29,564 bases of DNA from DATDOY01 sp035293045 (lineage in GTDB: Bacteria; Actinomycetota; Acidimicrobiia; IMCC26256; JACPCJ01), in contig DATDOY010000167.1 in the NCBI GenBank assembly GCA_035293045.1, positions 1 to 29,564 on the forward strand, in the 5' to 3' direction. Shown piece after piece: positions 1 to 8,065 of the stretch. Positions within the stretch are counted from its first letter, which is position 1, and the number at the start of each line of letters is the position of its first letter. The position numbers and the translations under genes are program-made. The notes beneath the pieces were generated by a model. The model was not told the origin of the DNA. It did no database searches and saw only the letters and a program-made list of their open reading frames with translations.

Positions 1-2
1 AT

Positions 3-47
3 CGCGTGTCGGCGCTGAAGCCGTCCGAGCGCGAGCCGTACCATTGA
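3..47 (+). CDS. 3' end of an upstream gene (last 14 codons)
   Basis: A reading frame open from the window edge ends in TGA six bases before the nnr start. The readable C-terminus is RVSALKPSEREPYH, too short to identify. In actinobacteria the gene before nnr is often acpS (holo-ACP synthase), but nothing in these residues confirms it. The tight spacing suggests that the operon beginning with nnr in this window actually starts further upstream. Confidence 0.3.
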   Translation, partial: RVSALKPSEREPYH

Positions 48-53
48 CTCCCG

Positions 54-1514
54 ATGGAATTCGTCCTCACCCCCGAGCAGATGGCCCTCGCCGACCGCGC
101 CGCGGTGGAGTCGGGCACGCCCGTCGCCGAATTGATGGACCGAGCCGGGTGGGCACTCGCACGCGGGGTACGCGACGTGCTCGGCGGCACGTACGGCAGG
201 CGGGTCGTCGTGGCGTGCGGGAAGGGCAACAACGGGGGCGACGGCCGGGTGGCGGCGGCCGTCCTTGATCGGTGGGGAGTGCGCGCTGAGGTGATTTCGC
301 TCGAGGCGGGAGTCGCTCGCGACGCGCTGACGCGAGCCGTCTCGCGTGCCGACGTCTGCGTCGACGCCATGTACGGCACGGGCTTTCGCGGGGTGCTCGA
401 CGGCGACGCCGACTTCGTGGCGGCAACTTTTGCATCGAGCGGCGTCCCTGTCGTCTCCTGCGACATCCCGTCCGGTGTCGACGGTCTGACGGGTCGCGTC
501 GAAGGACGCGCCGTCGACGCCGTCCTGACCGTGTGCTTCGCCGCCCTCAAGACCGGCTTGCTGTTCGCTCCCGGCCGCGGGCATGCCGGCGTCATCAAGG
601 TGGTGCCGATCGGCGTCGACGTGACCAGAGTCCCGGGCCACCCCGCATGTCTCCTTGATGACGACGACGTCGCGCTGTTGCTCCCCGACCGCGACGCCGA
701 GACGCACAAATGGGCCGCAGGCGCCGTGTACGTCGTGGCGGGAAGCGGCGGCATGCTCGGCGCCGCGACGCTCGCGGCGCGGGCCGCCTTGCGGTCGGGG
801 GCGGGCCTGGTCGCGCTCGGAGTGCCCGGCACGGAGCTCGCGGCGAGGGCGTCCGGCGGCGAGGTGATCACGAAGGCGCTGGCCGAGACTCCCGAGGGAC
901 TCCTCGACGAAACGGCCGCCAAGGAAGTGCTCGGCGACCTCGATCGCTTCGGCTCGCTCGTCATTGGCCCTGGTCTCGGGCGAGACATCCGCACTGCGAA
1001 CGCGGTGCGCGCCATCGTGGCCGACGCTCCGATTCCGGTCGTCGTCGACGCCGACGGCCTCTTCGCCCTCGCCGAGGACCCGGGCGCGCTCGAGCGCCGG
1101 CGCGGCGACACCGTCCTCACGCCCCACCTCGGCGAATTCGAGCGTCTCACCGGTGCGAGTGGCGTGCCGGACCGCGTTGCCGCCGCCACGGCCGCGGCCG
1201 CCGACTTCGGCGCCGTCGTGCTGCTCAAGGGCTCGACGACGGTCATCGCCGAGCCGGGCGGTCGCGTCGTCCTCAACCGCACCGGTGGCTCGTGGCTGGC
1301 GACCGCGGGAACCGGCGACGTGCTCGCCGGGATCATCGGGAGCCTCCTCGCCCAGGGCGTTCCCGCCTTCGAGGCCGCGGCGGCAGGCGCGTGGCTCCAC
1401 GGAAGCGCCGCCGATCATGTGCGGCACCACGGCCTCATCGCCGGCGACCTCATCGACGCCCTTCCGGCGGCGATGGAGCACGTGCGGCGCGAAACGACGA
1501 GGCCGAGCCGATGA
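54..1514 (+). CDS. nnr: Bifunctional NAD(P)H-hydrate epimerase / ADP-dependent NAD(P)H-hydrate dehydratase
   Basis: This 486-residue protein repairs hydrated NADH and NADPH in the cytoplasm. The N-terminal YjeF_N domain (about residues 1-210) epimerises R-NAD(P)HX to the S form. The C-terminal ribokinase-like domain (about 225-480) dehydrates S-NAD(P)HX using ADP. Visible epimerase signatures are GNNGGDG (58-64) and IPSGVDGLTG. Dehydratase signatures are VVAGSGGMLGAA, GPGLGRD, VVDADGL, LTPHLGEFERLTG and TAGTGDVLAG (about 417-426). The length fits the fused bacterial Nnr family. The ATG at 54 was chosen because MEFVLTPEQM is the usual YjeF_N opening; no clear Shine-Dalgarno sequence precedes it. 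Its stop overlaps the alr start as ATGA, so the two are probably translationally coupled. Confidence 0.95.
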   Translation: MEFVLTPEQMALADRAAVESGTPVAELMDRAGWALARGVRDVLGGTYGRRVVVACGKGNNGGDGRVAAAVLDRWGVRAEVISLEAGVARDALTRAVSRADVCVDAMYGTGFRGVLDGDADFVAATFASSGVPVVSCDIPSGVDGLTGRVEGRAVDAVLTVCFAALKTGLLFAPGRGHAGVIKVVPIGVDVTRVPGHPACLLDDDDVALLLPDRDAETHKWAAGAVYVVAGSGGMLGAATLAARAALRSGAGLVALGVPGTELAARASGGEVITKALAETPEGLLDETAAKEVLGDLDRFGSLVIGPGLGRDIRTANAVRAIVADAPIPVVVDADGLFALAEDPGALERRRGDTVLTPHLGEFERLTGASGVPDRVAAATAAAADFGAVVLLKGSTTVIAEPGGRVVLNRTGGSWLATAGTGDVLAGIIGSLLAQGVPAFEAAAAGAWLHGSAADHVRHHGLIAGDLIDALPAAMEHVRRETTRPSR

Positions 1515-2632
1515 GGTTCCGCCCGGTCGAGGCGCAGATCGATCTCTCGGCCATCGCGGCCAACGTCGCCGCGCTCTCCGAGTTGGCGGGCGACGCCGCC
1601 CTGATGGCGGTCGTGAAGGCCGACGCGTACGGCCATGGCGCGGTCGAGGTGGCGCGCGCGGTGAAGCGGGCCGGGGCGGGGTGGCTCGGCGTCGCCCTCG
1701 TCGAGGAGGGCGTGGGGCTGCGCGAGGCCGGGATCGACGGGCCGATCCTCGTGCTGTCGGAACCCCCGCTCGCTGCGGCGGAGGCGGTCGCCGCCGCCCG
1801 CCTGACCCCGGTCGTGTATCGCGAGCGATGGATCGACGCCCTCGCCCAAGCGGTGGCGAAGAGCGACTCGAACGCCCCCCTCCCGGTCCATCTGAAGGTC
1901 GACACCGGCATGCACCGGGCGGGGTGTGACCCTGAGGAGGCGCTCGGCCTCGCCAAGGCGGTCGCCTCCCACGGCGAGTTGGTGCTCGAGGGGCTCATGA
2001 CGCACTTTGCCGTTGCCGACGAGCTGGACCACCCGGCCACCGAGGCTCAGCTCGGGAGCTTCCGCGCGGTGCTCGCCGAATTGGAGGACGCCGGGGTCAC
2101 TCCACCGATCGTGCACGCGGCGAACTCGGCCGCCGCCATGACGCGCCCTGAGGCGCGCTACGACCTCGTTCGATGCGGCATCGCCCTCTACGGAATCCCG
2201 CCGGCGCCCGCGCTCGACGGTCGACTCGATCTGGTGCCGGCGATGAGCCTTTCGGCCGAGGTGTCGCAGGTGCGGCGGGTCGACCGCGGCGACGGCGTGT
2301 CGTATGGGCTCCGCTACCGGCTCGAGCGGCCGGCGACCATCGCCACCGTGCCCATCGGGTATGCCGACGGCGTTCCCCGCCGGCTCGGCCACGTGGGCGG
2401 CGAGGTCTTGGTCGGCGGCCGGCGCCGGTCGATCGCCGGGACCGTGACGATGGATCAGATCATGGTCGACTGCGGCGACGACGAGGTTTCGCCCGGCGAC
2501 GACGTGGTGCTGATCGGGCGGCAGGGCGTCGAGGAGATCACCGCGTCCGATTGGGCCGTCCTCCTCGACACGATCGCGTATGAGATCACGTGCGGCATCG
2601 GCGCGCGGGTTCCCCGGCGGTACCGGGCGTGA
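1511..2632 (+). CDS. alr: Alanine racemase
   Basis: This 373-residue, PLP-dependent, fold-type III enzyme interconverts L- and D-alanine and supplies D-alanine for peptidoglycan. The PLP-binding lysine is K36 in the signature AVVKADAYGHG. The second catalytic base is Y265 in GVSYGLRY, the same number as in well-studied Bacillus-type racemases. Other family blocks are HLKVDTGMHRAG and VRCGIALYGI, and the C-terminal beta domain carries TVTMDQIMVDCG. The frame stays open far upstream through nnr, but homology begins at the ATG at 1511, which overlaps the nnr stop (ATGA). Placement of alr directly after nnr is common in actinobacteria. Length and all key residues look intact. Confidence 0.96.
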   Translation: MRFRPVEAQIDLSAIAANVAALSELAGDAALMAVVKADAYGHGAVEVARAVKRAGAGWLGVALVEEGVGLREAGIDGPILVLSEPPLAAAEAVAAARLTPVVYRERWIDALAQAVAKSDSNAPLPVHLKVDTGMHRAGCDPEEALGLAKAVASHGELVLEGLMTHFAVADELDHPATEAQLGSFRAVLAELEDAGVTPPIVHAANSAAAMTRPEARYDLVRCGIALYGIPPAPALDGRLDLVPAMSLSAEVSQVRRVDRGDGVSYGLRYRLERPATIATVPIGYADGVPRRLGHVGGEVLVGGRRRSIAGTVTMDQIMVDCGDDEVSPGDDVVLIGRQGVEEITASDWAVLLDTIAYEITCGIGARVPRRYRA

Positions 2633-3642
2633 GCCGGCGCAAGCGTCTCGCGCAGGGCGCGGCCGTCGCGCTCGGGACCGGCATCGCCGCCTACGGCGCG
2701 GCGCGGTTCGCCGCTCGCCGGGCGCGGCGGCGCGACGACCCGCACGCGGGGCGCGACTTCGAGCCGCCGTTCGACGTCGAACGCGAGATCGTCACCGCCG
2801 ACGGCGCCCGTCTGCATCTCATCGAGCGCGGCGAGGGGATCCCGATCGTGCTGGCCCACGGCGTCACCAATGACCACCGGTCCTGGTTCCATCAGGTCGA
2901 GGATCTTCCGGCGCAGGGATTTCGAGTGGTGGCGTTCGACCAGCGCGGTCACGGGCAGTCGACCGTCGGCGAGTCGGGCTTCGGCATCGTCCCGCTTGCC
3001 GACGACCTCCGTGAGGTGCTCGAACAGCTCGACCTTCGTGATGCCGTGATCGTCGGCCACTCGATGGGAGGGATGGGGGCGCAGGCCTTTGCCTGCCACC
3101 ACCCCGACGTCGCGCGCGAACGGGTGGCCGGCCTCGTCCTCGTCGGGACGACCTCACACGCGCTTCGAATGTGGCGGTCCGTCGATCGCGTGCCGGATCG
3201 GTTCTCGATCGTGACCGACGAGTGGTTCAGCCGGTTGATGGTGCACGACGACCTGGGGTATCTCGCCACCCGGCTCGGGCTCGGCCGCAGCCCCCACACC
3301 AGCCACGTCGAGCTCGTCCGCCGGATGGTCGTCGAATGCCCGTCCGAGACCCGCCGCCTCGCGACGCGGGCGCTGCTCGACTACGACGTCCACGATCTTC
3401 TCTGCGACGTGGGACTGCCCGCCCTCGTCCTTTGCGGCACGCTCGATCTGCTGGCACCGGCGGCTGCGTCGCGTCGGATCGTCGCGGCGCTCCCCAGGGC
3501 CGAGTTGCGTCTCATCCCCGGCGCGGGGCACATGCCGCATCTCGAGTTCGCCGACGAGGTCACCAAGGCCATCGCCGACTTCGCGGGCGACGTCACGGCC
3601 GCGACCGAAGGGGTCCGCCCCTCGTCCACGAACGCCGGATGA
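2629..3642 (+). CDS. Alpha/beta hydrolase, membrane-anchored or secreted
   Basis: A 337-residue hydrolase starts at GTG 2629, overlapping the alr stop by four bases. The N-terminus is basic (SRRKRLAQ) and followed by a hydrophobic Ala/Gly-rich stretch (about residues 8-27), so it may be an uncleaved signal anchor. The alpha/beta hydrolase fold follows: oxyanion loop LAHGVTND, strand motif FDQRGHGQS, nucleophile elbow GHSMGG (S145), acid CGTLDLLAP (D273) and GAGHMPH (H301). The triad is complete. The sequence is of the general esterase / epoxide-hydrolase / haloperoxidase-like type; the substrate cannot be read from it. A hydrolase between alr and tsaE recurs in actinobacterial genomes, so its place in the operon is probably not accidental, but its role there is unknown. 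Confidence 0.85.
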   Translation: MSRRKRLAQGAAVALGTGIAAYGAARFAARRARRRDDPHAGRDFEPPFDVEREIVTADGARLHLIERGEGIPIVLAHGVTNDHRSWFHQVEDLPAQGFRVVAFDQRGHGQSTVGESGFGIVPLADDLREVLEQLDLRDAVIVGHSMGGMGAQAFACHHPDVARERVAGLVLVGTTSHALRMWRSVDRVPDRFSIVTDEWFSRLMVHDDLGYLATRLGLGRSPHTSHVELVRRMVVECPSETRRLATRALLDYDVHDLLCDVGLPALVLCGTLDLLAPAAASRRIVAALPRAELRLIPGAGHMPHLEFADEVTKAIADFAGDVTAATEGVRPSSTNAG

Positions 3643-4517
3643 TCACCGACGTCCCCGGCATCCGAGCCGGCCATTGGACGGGGGACGGCACGGGCGTCAC
3701 GGTGGTGTTGGCGCCGTCGGGATGCGTCGGAGCCGGCGAGGTGCGCGGCGGCGCGCCGGCCACCCGGGAGAGCGCCTTGTTGCACCAGGGTTCCCTGGTC
3801 GAGCAGGTGGACGCCGTCGTCTTTGCCGGAGGGTCCGCGTTCGGCCTCGCGGCCTGCGACGGCGTGATGTCGTTTCTCGAAGAGCGGGGGCAGGGGTTCC
3901 CCACGCCGGCCGGCCCCGTTCCGATCGTTGCCGGCGCCGCCATCTTCGACCTCGTGGCCTCCGGCGGTGCCCGGCCGGGCGCGGCGGAGGGGCGCGCCGC
4001 GGCCGTCGAGGCCGAACGCGGCCACCCGCTCGTGGCGGGTCGCGTCGGCGCGGGACGCGGTGCGACCGTCGGGAAGTGGCGGGGGCTCGAGCACGGTGTG
4101 CCCGGCGGTCTCGGGACGTCTGGGAGGCGCGAAGCGCTCGAGGGCGCCGACCTGGTCGTCGCCGCGCTCGCGGTGGTCAATGCCGCGGGCGACGTGATCG
4201 ACGAGGACGGTTCGATCCTTGCGGGCTCGTCGGCGGCGGAGGACGCGGCGCCGTTCCCGAGTCTCTACGGAGCGACGAACACGACGCTGGTGCTGGTGGC
4301 GACCAATGGCGCGCTCACCAAGCCCGAGTGCCTGCTGGTGGCCCAAAGCGCTCACGACGGGTTCGCACGGGCCGTCCATCCGGCGCACACGCGCGGCGAC
4401 GGCGATCTCGCGGTGGCTCTGGCGACCGGCGAGGTGTCGGCCCCCGTCGATCTCGTGCGGGTTCGCGCCGCCGAAGTGGTTGCGGACGCGATTCGCGACG
4501 CGGTGCGGACGCGATGA
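3639..4517 (+). CDS. P1 family (S58, DmpA/NylC-like) self-processing peptidase/amidohydrolase
   Basis: A 292-residue protein of the DmpA / BapA / NylC group, whose precursors cut themselves so that the new N-terminal residue of the beta chain becomes the nucleophile. Family features seen are the opening ITDVPGIRAGHWT, AVVFAGGSAFGLAACDGVM, and GATNTTLVLVATNGALTK. By analogy with NylC the autocleavage site is N214-T215, giving chains of about 214 and 78 residues; this is inferred. Known members act as beta-peptidyl or N-terminal aminopeptidases or as oligoamide hydrolases; the substrate here is unknown. It is cytoplasmic, with no signal peptide. The start ATG overlaps the upstream stop as ATGA, and its own stop overlaps the next start in the same way. 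Confidence 0.87.
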   Translation: MITDVPGIRAGHWTGDGTGVTVVLAPSGCVGAGEVRGGAPATRESALLHQGSLVEQVDAVVFAGGSAFGLAACDGVMSFLEERGQGFPTPAGPVPIVAGAAIFDLVASGGARPGAAEGRAAAVEAERGHPLVAGRVGAGRGATVGKWRGLEHGVPGGLGTSGRREALEGADLVVAALAVVNAAGDVIDEDGSILAGSSAAEDAAPFPSLYGATNTTLVLVATNGALTKPECLLVAQSAHDGFARAVHPAHTRGDGDLAVALATGEVSAPVDLVRVRAAEVVADAIRDAVRTR

Positions 4518-5122
4518 GCGATCTGTTCGTCAGCAGCGAACCGGTACCCCCCTGGGATGAAGTGATGGCCGACGCAATGGGGTGCACGCGCTGTCGTCTC
4601 TCCGAGGGTCGCACCAACGTGGTGTGGGGGGTCGGCCGGCGCGACGCCGATCTCATGTTCGTCGGCGAAGGGCCGGGGCACGACGAGGACGTCAAGGGCG
4701 AGCCGTTCGTTGGTCGCGCCGGGCAACTGTTGACGCGGCTGATCGAGGGGATCGGACTCTCGCGCGACGATGTGTACATCGCCAACGTCGTCAAGTGCCG
4801 GCCACCCAACAATCGAGATCCGCAGCCCGACGAGATCGAGGCGTGTTCGCCGTTCTTGCGCGCCCAGGTGGCGCACGTTGGGCCCAAGGTCCTGATGACC
4901 CTGGGAAACTTCGCGACCAAGCAGCTCCTCGGAACCACCGAGGGCATCACCAAGATCCGAGGGCGCGAGTTCCCATTCCGCGACGGCGACGCCGTGTTGA
5001 TTCCCACGTTTCATCCTGCTGCCGTGTTGCGGGGTCGCGGCGACGCCCTCGCACACATGCGTGCGGACTTCGTGCTTGCCAAAAGGGCAATGCGAAGGCA
5101 TGCAGGAGCGTCCGACGCGTGA
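4514..5122 (+). CDS. Uracil-DNA glycosylase, type 4 (iron-sulfur, UdgA family)
   Basis: This 202-residue enzyme removes uracil from DNA, beginning base excision repair. Four cysteines, C24, C27, C95 and C111, have exactly the spacing of the [4Fe-4S] ligands of family 4 UDGs (C-x2-C-x67-C-x15-C). Active-site blocks are GEGPGHDED (51-59), where many relatives have GEAPG, EPFVGRAGQLL, NVVKCRPPNNRDP and the C-terminal HPAAVLR. Family 4 enzymes of thermophiles and actinobacteria are of similar length. The ATG at 4514 overlaps the preceding stop (ATGA), and the gene ends in a GTGA overlap with tsaE. The protein is complete and the assignment is firm; only the alanine-to-glycine change in the first motif differs from the usual form. 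Confidence 0.93.
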   Translation: MSDLFVSSEPVPPWDEVMADAMGCTRCRLSEGRTNVVWGVGRRDADLMFVGEGPGHDEDVKGEPFVGRAGQLLTRLIEGIGLSRDDVYIANVVKCRPPNNRDPQPDEIEACSPFLRAQVAHVGPKVLMTLGNFATKQLLGTTEGITKIRGREFPFRDGDAVLIPTFHPAAVLRGRGDALAHMRADFVLAKRAMRRHAGASDA

Positions 5123-5619
5123 GCCTTCGTACGCAGAGCGTCGAGGAGACGCGAGATCTCGGGGAGGCGCTCGCCGCATTGCTGTGGCCGGGCGACGTGG
5201 TCGTCCTCGCGGGAGACCTCGGCACCGGAAAGACCGCGCTCGCGCAGGGAATCGGGCGCGGACTCGGCATCGCCGAGGCCATCGTGAGTCCGTCGTTCGT
5301 GATCGTGCGCGAATACGCGGGGAGAATCTCGCTCGTGCACGTGGACGTCTATCGCCTCGACTTCGTCCAGGAGCTCCACGATCTCGGCTTCGAGGAAGTG
5401 CTCGACGAAGAGCGCGTGACCCTGATCGAGTGGGGCGACCGGGTGACGGGACTGCTTCCCGAGGAACGGCTCGAGGTGACCCTCCGGGCGGCGGAGGGAC
5501 CCGCGACGCGCGATATCGAGTGGGTTGCGCTCGGCCCGGCCTGGCTCGAGCGGTCGGACGCACTCGCCAAGGCCCTCTCGCCCTGGGCCCTGCCGGGCGA
5601 CGGCGGTCGGTCGTGCTGA
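5119..5619 (+). CDS. tsaE: tRNA t6A37 biosynthesis ATPase TsaE
   Basis: TsaE is the small P-loop ATPase that regenerates the TsaB-TsaD complex during synthesis of N6-threonylcarbamoyladenosine at position 37 of ANN-decoding tRNAs. The 166-residue product has Walker A GDLGTGKT (32-39), the switch-like SPSFVIVREY (usually SPTF), HVDVYRL and LIEWGDR (usually IEWPE), all in the family order. The tail after about residue 140 is slightly longer than in E. coli TsaE. GTG 5119 was chosen because it overlaps the upstream stop as GTGA and places the P-loop at the usual distance. It overlaps tsaB by seven bases; tsaE, tsaB, rimI and tsaD lie together here, while tsaC (the threonylcarbamoyl-AMP synthase) is not in the window. 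Confidence 0.93.
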   Translation: MSLRTQSVEETRDLGEALAALLWPGDVVVLAGDLGTGKTALAQGIGRGLGIAEAIVSPSFVIVREYAGRISLVHVDVYRLDFVQELHDLGFEEVLDEERVTLIEWGDRVTGLLPEERLEVTLRAAEGPATRDIEWVALGPAWLERSDALAKALSPWALPGDGGRSC

Positions 5620-6329
5620 TCCTCGGGATGGACACGGCCACGCCGCAGGTCGGCGTGGCCCTCGGTTCGGAGCACGGCCTTGTGGCGCAGATCCGCCTGG
5701 CGCAGGGGAGACGGCACGCCGAGCAGCTCGCGCCCGCCATCGAATACCTCCTGCGTGAGGCGCAGGCGCAGCCCAGCGACTTGGCGGCGATCGCCGTCGG
5801 GGTCGGGCCCGGCCTGTTCACCGGTCTCCGAGTCGGGGTGACCACCGCCAAAGTGATGGCGCAGGCGCTCGAGATCCCGGTCGTGCCGGTGCCGAGCCTC
5901 GACCTCGTTGCCTACCCGGTGCGGTTCACCGCCCGGGTCATCGCTGCCGTGTGTGACGCTCGGAGGGGCGAAGTGTTCTACAGCGTCTACCGGACGGTGC
6001 CCGGGGGAGTGCAGCGGGCCGGCGAGTATCGCGTCGGCGCGCCCGGAGAGGTGGCCGCCGAGCTCGTCGCCACCGGCGAGGACTTGCTGTTGGTCGGCGA
6101 CGGCATCTCCGCCCACCGGCAGATGTTCGAAGACGAACTCGACCGGGCCGAGTTCGCGTCGACCTCGTTCGCCTACCCGAGCCCGTCCGCCTTGGTGGAG
6201 CTGGCGTGTTCCCGATACCGGCGCGAAGACTTCGTCCGAGCGTCGGAAGTCCAGCCCCTGTACCTGCGCAAGAGCGACGCGGAAATCGCGTGGGGACCCG
6301 ACCGTGCGGGCCACGAGGGGGCGCCCTGA
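5613..6329 (+). CDS. tsaB: tRNA t6A37 threonylcarbamoyltransferase complex subunit TsaB
   Basis: TsaB is the catalytically inactive ASKHA-fold partner of TsaD and the scaffold of the bacterial t6A transferase complex. The 238-residue product shows the standard N-terminus ILGMDTATPQVGVAL, RRHAEQLAPAIEYLL, the core GVGPGLFTGLRVGVTTAKVMAQAL, and CDARRGEVFYSVY. GTG 5613 (translated MLILGMDT) was preferred over the in-frame ATG at 5628, because the longer form supplies the complete first beta strand. It overlaps tsaE by seven bases and shares one base with rimI (TGATG). It should act with the neighbouring TsaE and TsaD products in the cytoplasm. Confidence 0.92.
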   Translation: MLILGMDTATPQVGVALGSEHGLVAQIRLAQGRRHAEQLAPAIEYLLREAQAQPSDLAAIAVGVGPGLFTGLRVGVTTAKVMAQALEIPVVPVPSLDLVAYPVRFTARVIAAVCDARRGEVFYSVYRTVPGGVQRAGEYRVGAPGEVAAELVATGEDLLLVGDGISAHRQMFEDELDRAEFASTSFAYPSPSALVELACSRYRREDFVRASEVQPLYLRKSDAEIAWGPDRAGHEGAP

Positions 6330-6889
6330 TGGCGGCGAATCCCGAACAACGAGACATCGAAGTGACCATCGCCCGGATGCACCGGCGCGACCTGCGATCC
6401 GTCCTGCGGATCGAGACCGAGGTGTACCCGCGTCCGTGGAGCATGTCGCTGTTTCTCTCCGAGCTCGCGCTCGCCAACAGCCGCTCGTATTTCGTGGCGA
6501 AGATCGGCCGGCACGTGGTCGGCTACGCCGGGCTCATGATGAGCGACGCGGATGGCCACGTGACCACCATCGCCGTCGACCCCGACTGGCATCGCGAGAA
6601 GATCGGCACCCGGCTGATGCTGGCGTTGGCCCGGGAGGCGATCGAGCGCGATGCCACCAGCCTCACCCTCGAGGTGCGCGTCACCAACAAGGGCGCCCAG
6701 GCCCTCTACCGACGCTTCGGGTTTCTGCCCGTCGGCGTCCGTCGCAACTACTACCAGGAGACGAACGAGGATGCCCTGGTCATGTGGGCCGACGACGTCG
6801 ACACCCCCGGGTATCGGAGGCGCCTCAACGCGATCGAAGACGCCCTCCCGGGCGCGACGCTGACCGAGCCGCCGGAGGAGGACGAGTGA
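6329..6889 (+). CDS. rimI: Ribosomal protein S18 alanine N-acetyltransferase (RimI-type GNAT)
   Basis: A 186-residue GNAT acetyltransferase lying between tsaB and tsaD, the standard place for rimI. Members acetylate the N-terminal alanine of ribosomal protein S18 and sometimes other proteins. Family features are the N-terminal VTIARMHRRDLRSVLRIE, the VYPRPWS motif, and the RimI-like C-terminal block LEVRVTNKGAQALYRRFGFLPVGVRRNYY. In the acetyl-CoA loop, where most GNATs have R/Q-x-x-G-x-G/A, the sequence is HREKIGTRLM, so the first glycine is lysine. This may be tolerated, but it is a visible departure. About 25 acidic and proline-rich residues trail the fold. ATG 6329 is set by the TGATG junction with tsaB. 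Confidence 0.88.
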   Translation: MAANPEQRDIEVTIARMHRRDLRSVLRIETEVYPRPWSMSLFLSELALANSRSYFVAKIGRHVVGYAGLMMSDADGHVTTIAVDPDWHREKIGTRLMLALAREAIERDATSLTLEVRVTNKGAQALYRRFGFLPVGVRRNYYQETNEDALVMWADDVDTPGYRRRLNAIEDALPGATLTEPPEEDE

Positions 6890-7908
6890 CCGTGACCGAC
6901 CCGGACCTGACGATCCTCGGCGTCGAGACGTCGTGCGACGAGACCGCCGTCGGAATCGTCAGCGGCGGGGCCGACGTGCGTTCGTCGGTGATCGCCAGCC
7001 AAGTCGACCTCCACGCTCGCTTCGGCGGCGTCGTCCCCGAAGTCGCCTCGCGGGCGCACACGCAGCTCGTGAACGGGGTGCTCGCGCAAGCCCTCGTCGA
7101 GGCGGGGCTCACCGGCCACGACCTCGGGGCGGTCGCCGCATGCGAGGGGCCGGGGCTCGCCGGCGCCCTCCTCGTGGGAGTGAGTGTCGGCAAGGCGCTC
7201 GCCCTCGCCCACGGCATCCCGTACGTCGGCGTCAACCACATGGAGGGCCACCTGTACGCCGCGTTTCTCGAGGAGCCCGATCTTGCGCCTCCGATGACCG
7301 TCCTGCTCGTGTCGGGCGGGCACACGATGATCGTCCACATGGAGGACCACGGCCGGTACCGCGTGCTCGGCCAGACGGTCGACGACGCCGCCGGCGAGGC
7401 GTTCGACAAGGTCGCCCGACTCTTGGGTCTGGGGTTTCCGGGCGGCCCCGTGATCGACCGGCTCGCGACCCGCGGCGATCCGTCCGCCGTCGCCTTTCCG
7501 CGCCCCATGCTCGACGAGGGGTACGACTTCTCGTTCTCGGGCCTGAAGACGGCGGTCCTCGTCCATGTGCGCGACCACGGCGACGAACAGGTTGAGGACA
7601 TCGCCGCGTCGTTCCAGGAGGCCGCGGTGGACGTCCTCGTCACCAAGCTGTTCCGCGCCGCGGAGGAGGTCGGTGCGCCCACCGTCGTCCTCGGTGGCGG
7701 CGTGGCTGCCAACACGCGGCTGCGAGAGCGCGTGTTCGACGAAGCGGAGCGGCGAGGCCTGCATCCGGTGGTTCCGAGCCCGGTGATGTGCACCGACAAC
7801 GGCGCGATGATCGCGGCGGCGGCGTTCCAGGTGCTTTCGCGCGTGGGGCCCACGTCGATGCGGGCGGGGGCCTACCCCGGCCTGCGGCTCGCCAGCCATC
7901 CGCACTAG
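6886..7908 (+). CDS. tsaD: tRNA t6A37 threonylcarbamoyltransferase TsaD
   Basis: TsaD transfers the threonylcarbamoyl group from threonylcarbamoyl-AMP to A37 of tRNA. The 340-residue protein has the ASKHA fold with ETSCDETAVG near the N-terminus, VPEVASRAHTQLV, the metal-binding NHMEGH (H118 and H122), LVSGGHT, DDAAGEAFDKVARLLGLGFPGG, GGVAANTRLRE and CTDNGAMIA (metal ligand D304). All known active-site residues are present. The start is GTG 6886, overlapping the rimI stop as GTGA; a second GTG at 6892 would shorten it by two residues only. This is the last gene of the nine-gene run, and 157 bases separate it from groES. Confidence 0.96.
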   Translation: MTVTDPDLTILGVETSCDETAVGIVSGGADVRSSVIASQVDLHARFGGVVPEVASRAHTQLVNGVLAQALVEAGLTGHDLGAVAACEGPGLAGALLVGVSVGKALALAHGIPYVGVNHMEGHLYAAFLEEPDLAPPMTVLLVSGGHTMIVHMEDHGRYRVLGQTVDDAAGEAFDKVARLLGLGFPGGPVIDRLATRGDPSAVAFPRPMLDEGYDFSFSGLKTAVLVHVRDHGDEQVEDIAASFQEAAVDVLVTKLFRAAEEVGAPTVVLGGGVAANTRLRERVFDEAERRGLHPVVPSPVMCTDNGAMIAAAAFQVLSRVGPTSMRAGAYPGLRLASHPH

Positions 7909-7994
7909 CGGCACCCGAACGCGAGGCGAACCCGATGCGTTCGTCCTGTTTGCGAAGAAACGGACCCGCTCAGGATTGGTGGACGGGGCTCGCA

Positions 7995-8021
7995 TTAGCA
8001 CTCGGGAATCGAGAGTGCTAA
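7995..8021. promoter_or_regulatory. CIRCE operator (HrcA binding site) upstream of groES
   Basis: The sequence TTAGCACTC, nine spacer bases, then GAGTGCTAA matches the CIRCE consensus at all 18 arm positions with the exact N9 spacing. CIRCE is the target of the heat-shock repressor HrcA, so groES should be repressed at normal temperature and released by heat stress. The operator ends 44 bases before the groES start. A confident -35/-10 pair could not be fixed; the A-rich bases just after the operator (from 8019) could contribute to a -10. Confidence 0.95.
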
Positions 8022-8065
8022 AAATGCGTGAAGCAAAGCCCGTCCAGATGAGCCAGGAGACATCG

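Noticed and set aside
710..1510. Upstream extension of the alr frame
   Set aside because: Arg-rich translation in the shadow of nnr; alanine racemase homology begins at 1511, at an ATGA overlap.
4352..5851. Long minus-strand frame opposite udg, tsaE and tsaB
   Set aside because: Arg/Pro-rich shadow crossing three well-supported genes; no domain is visible.
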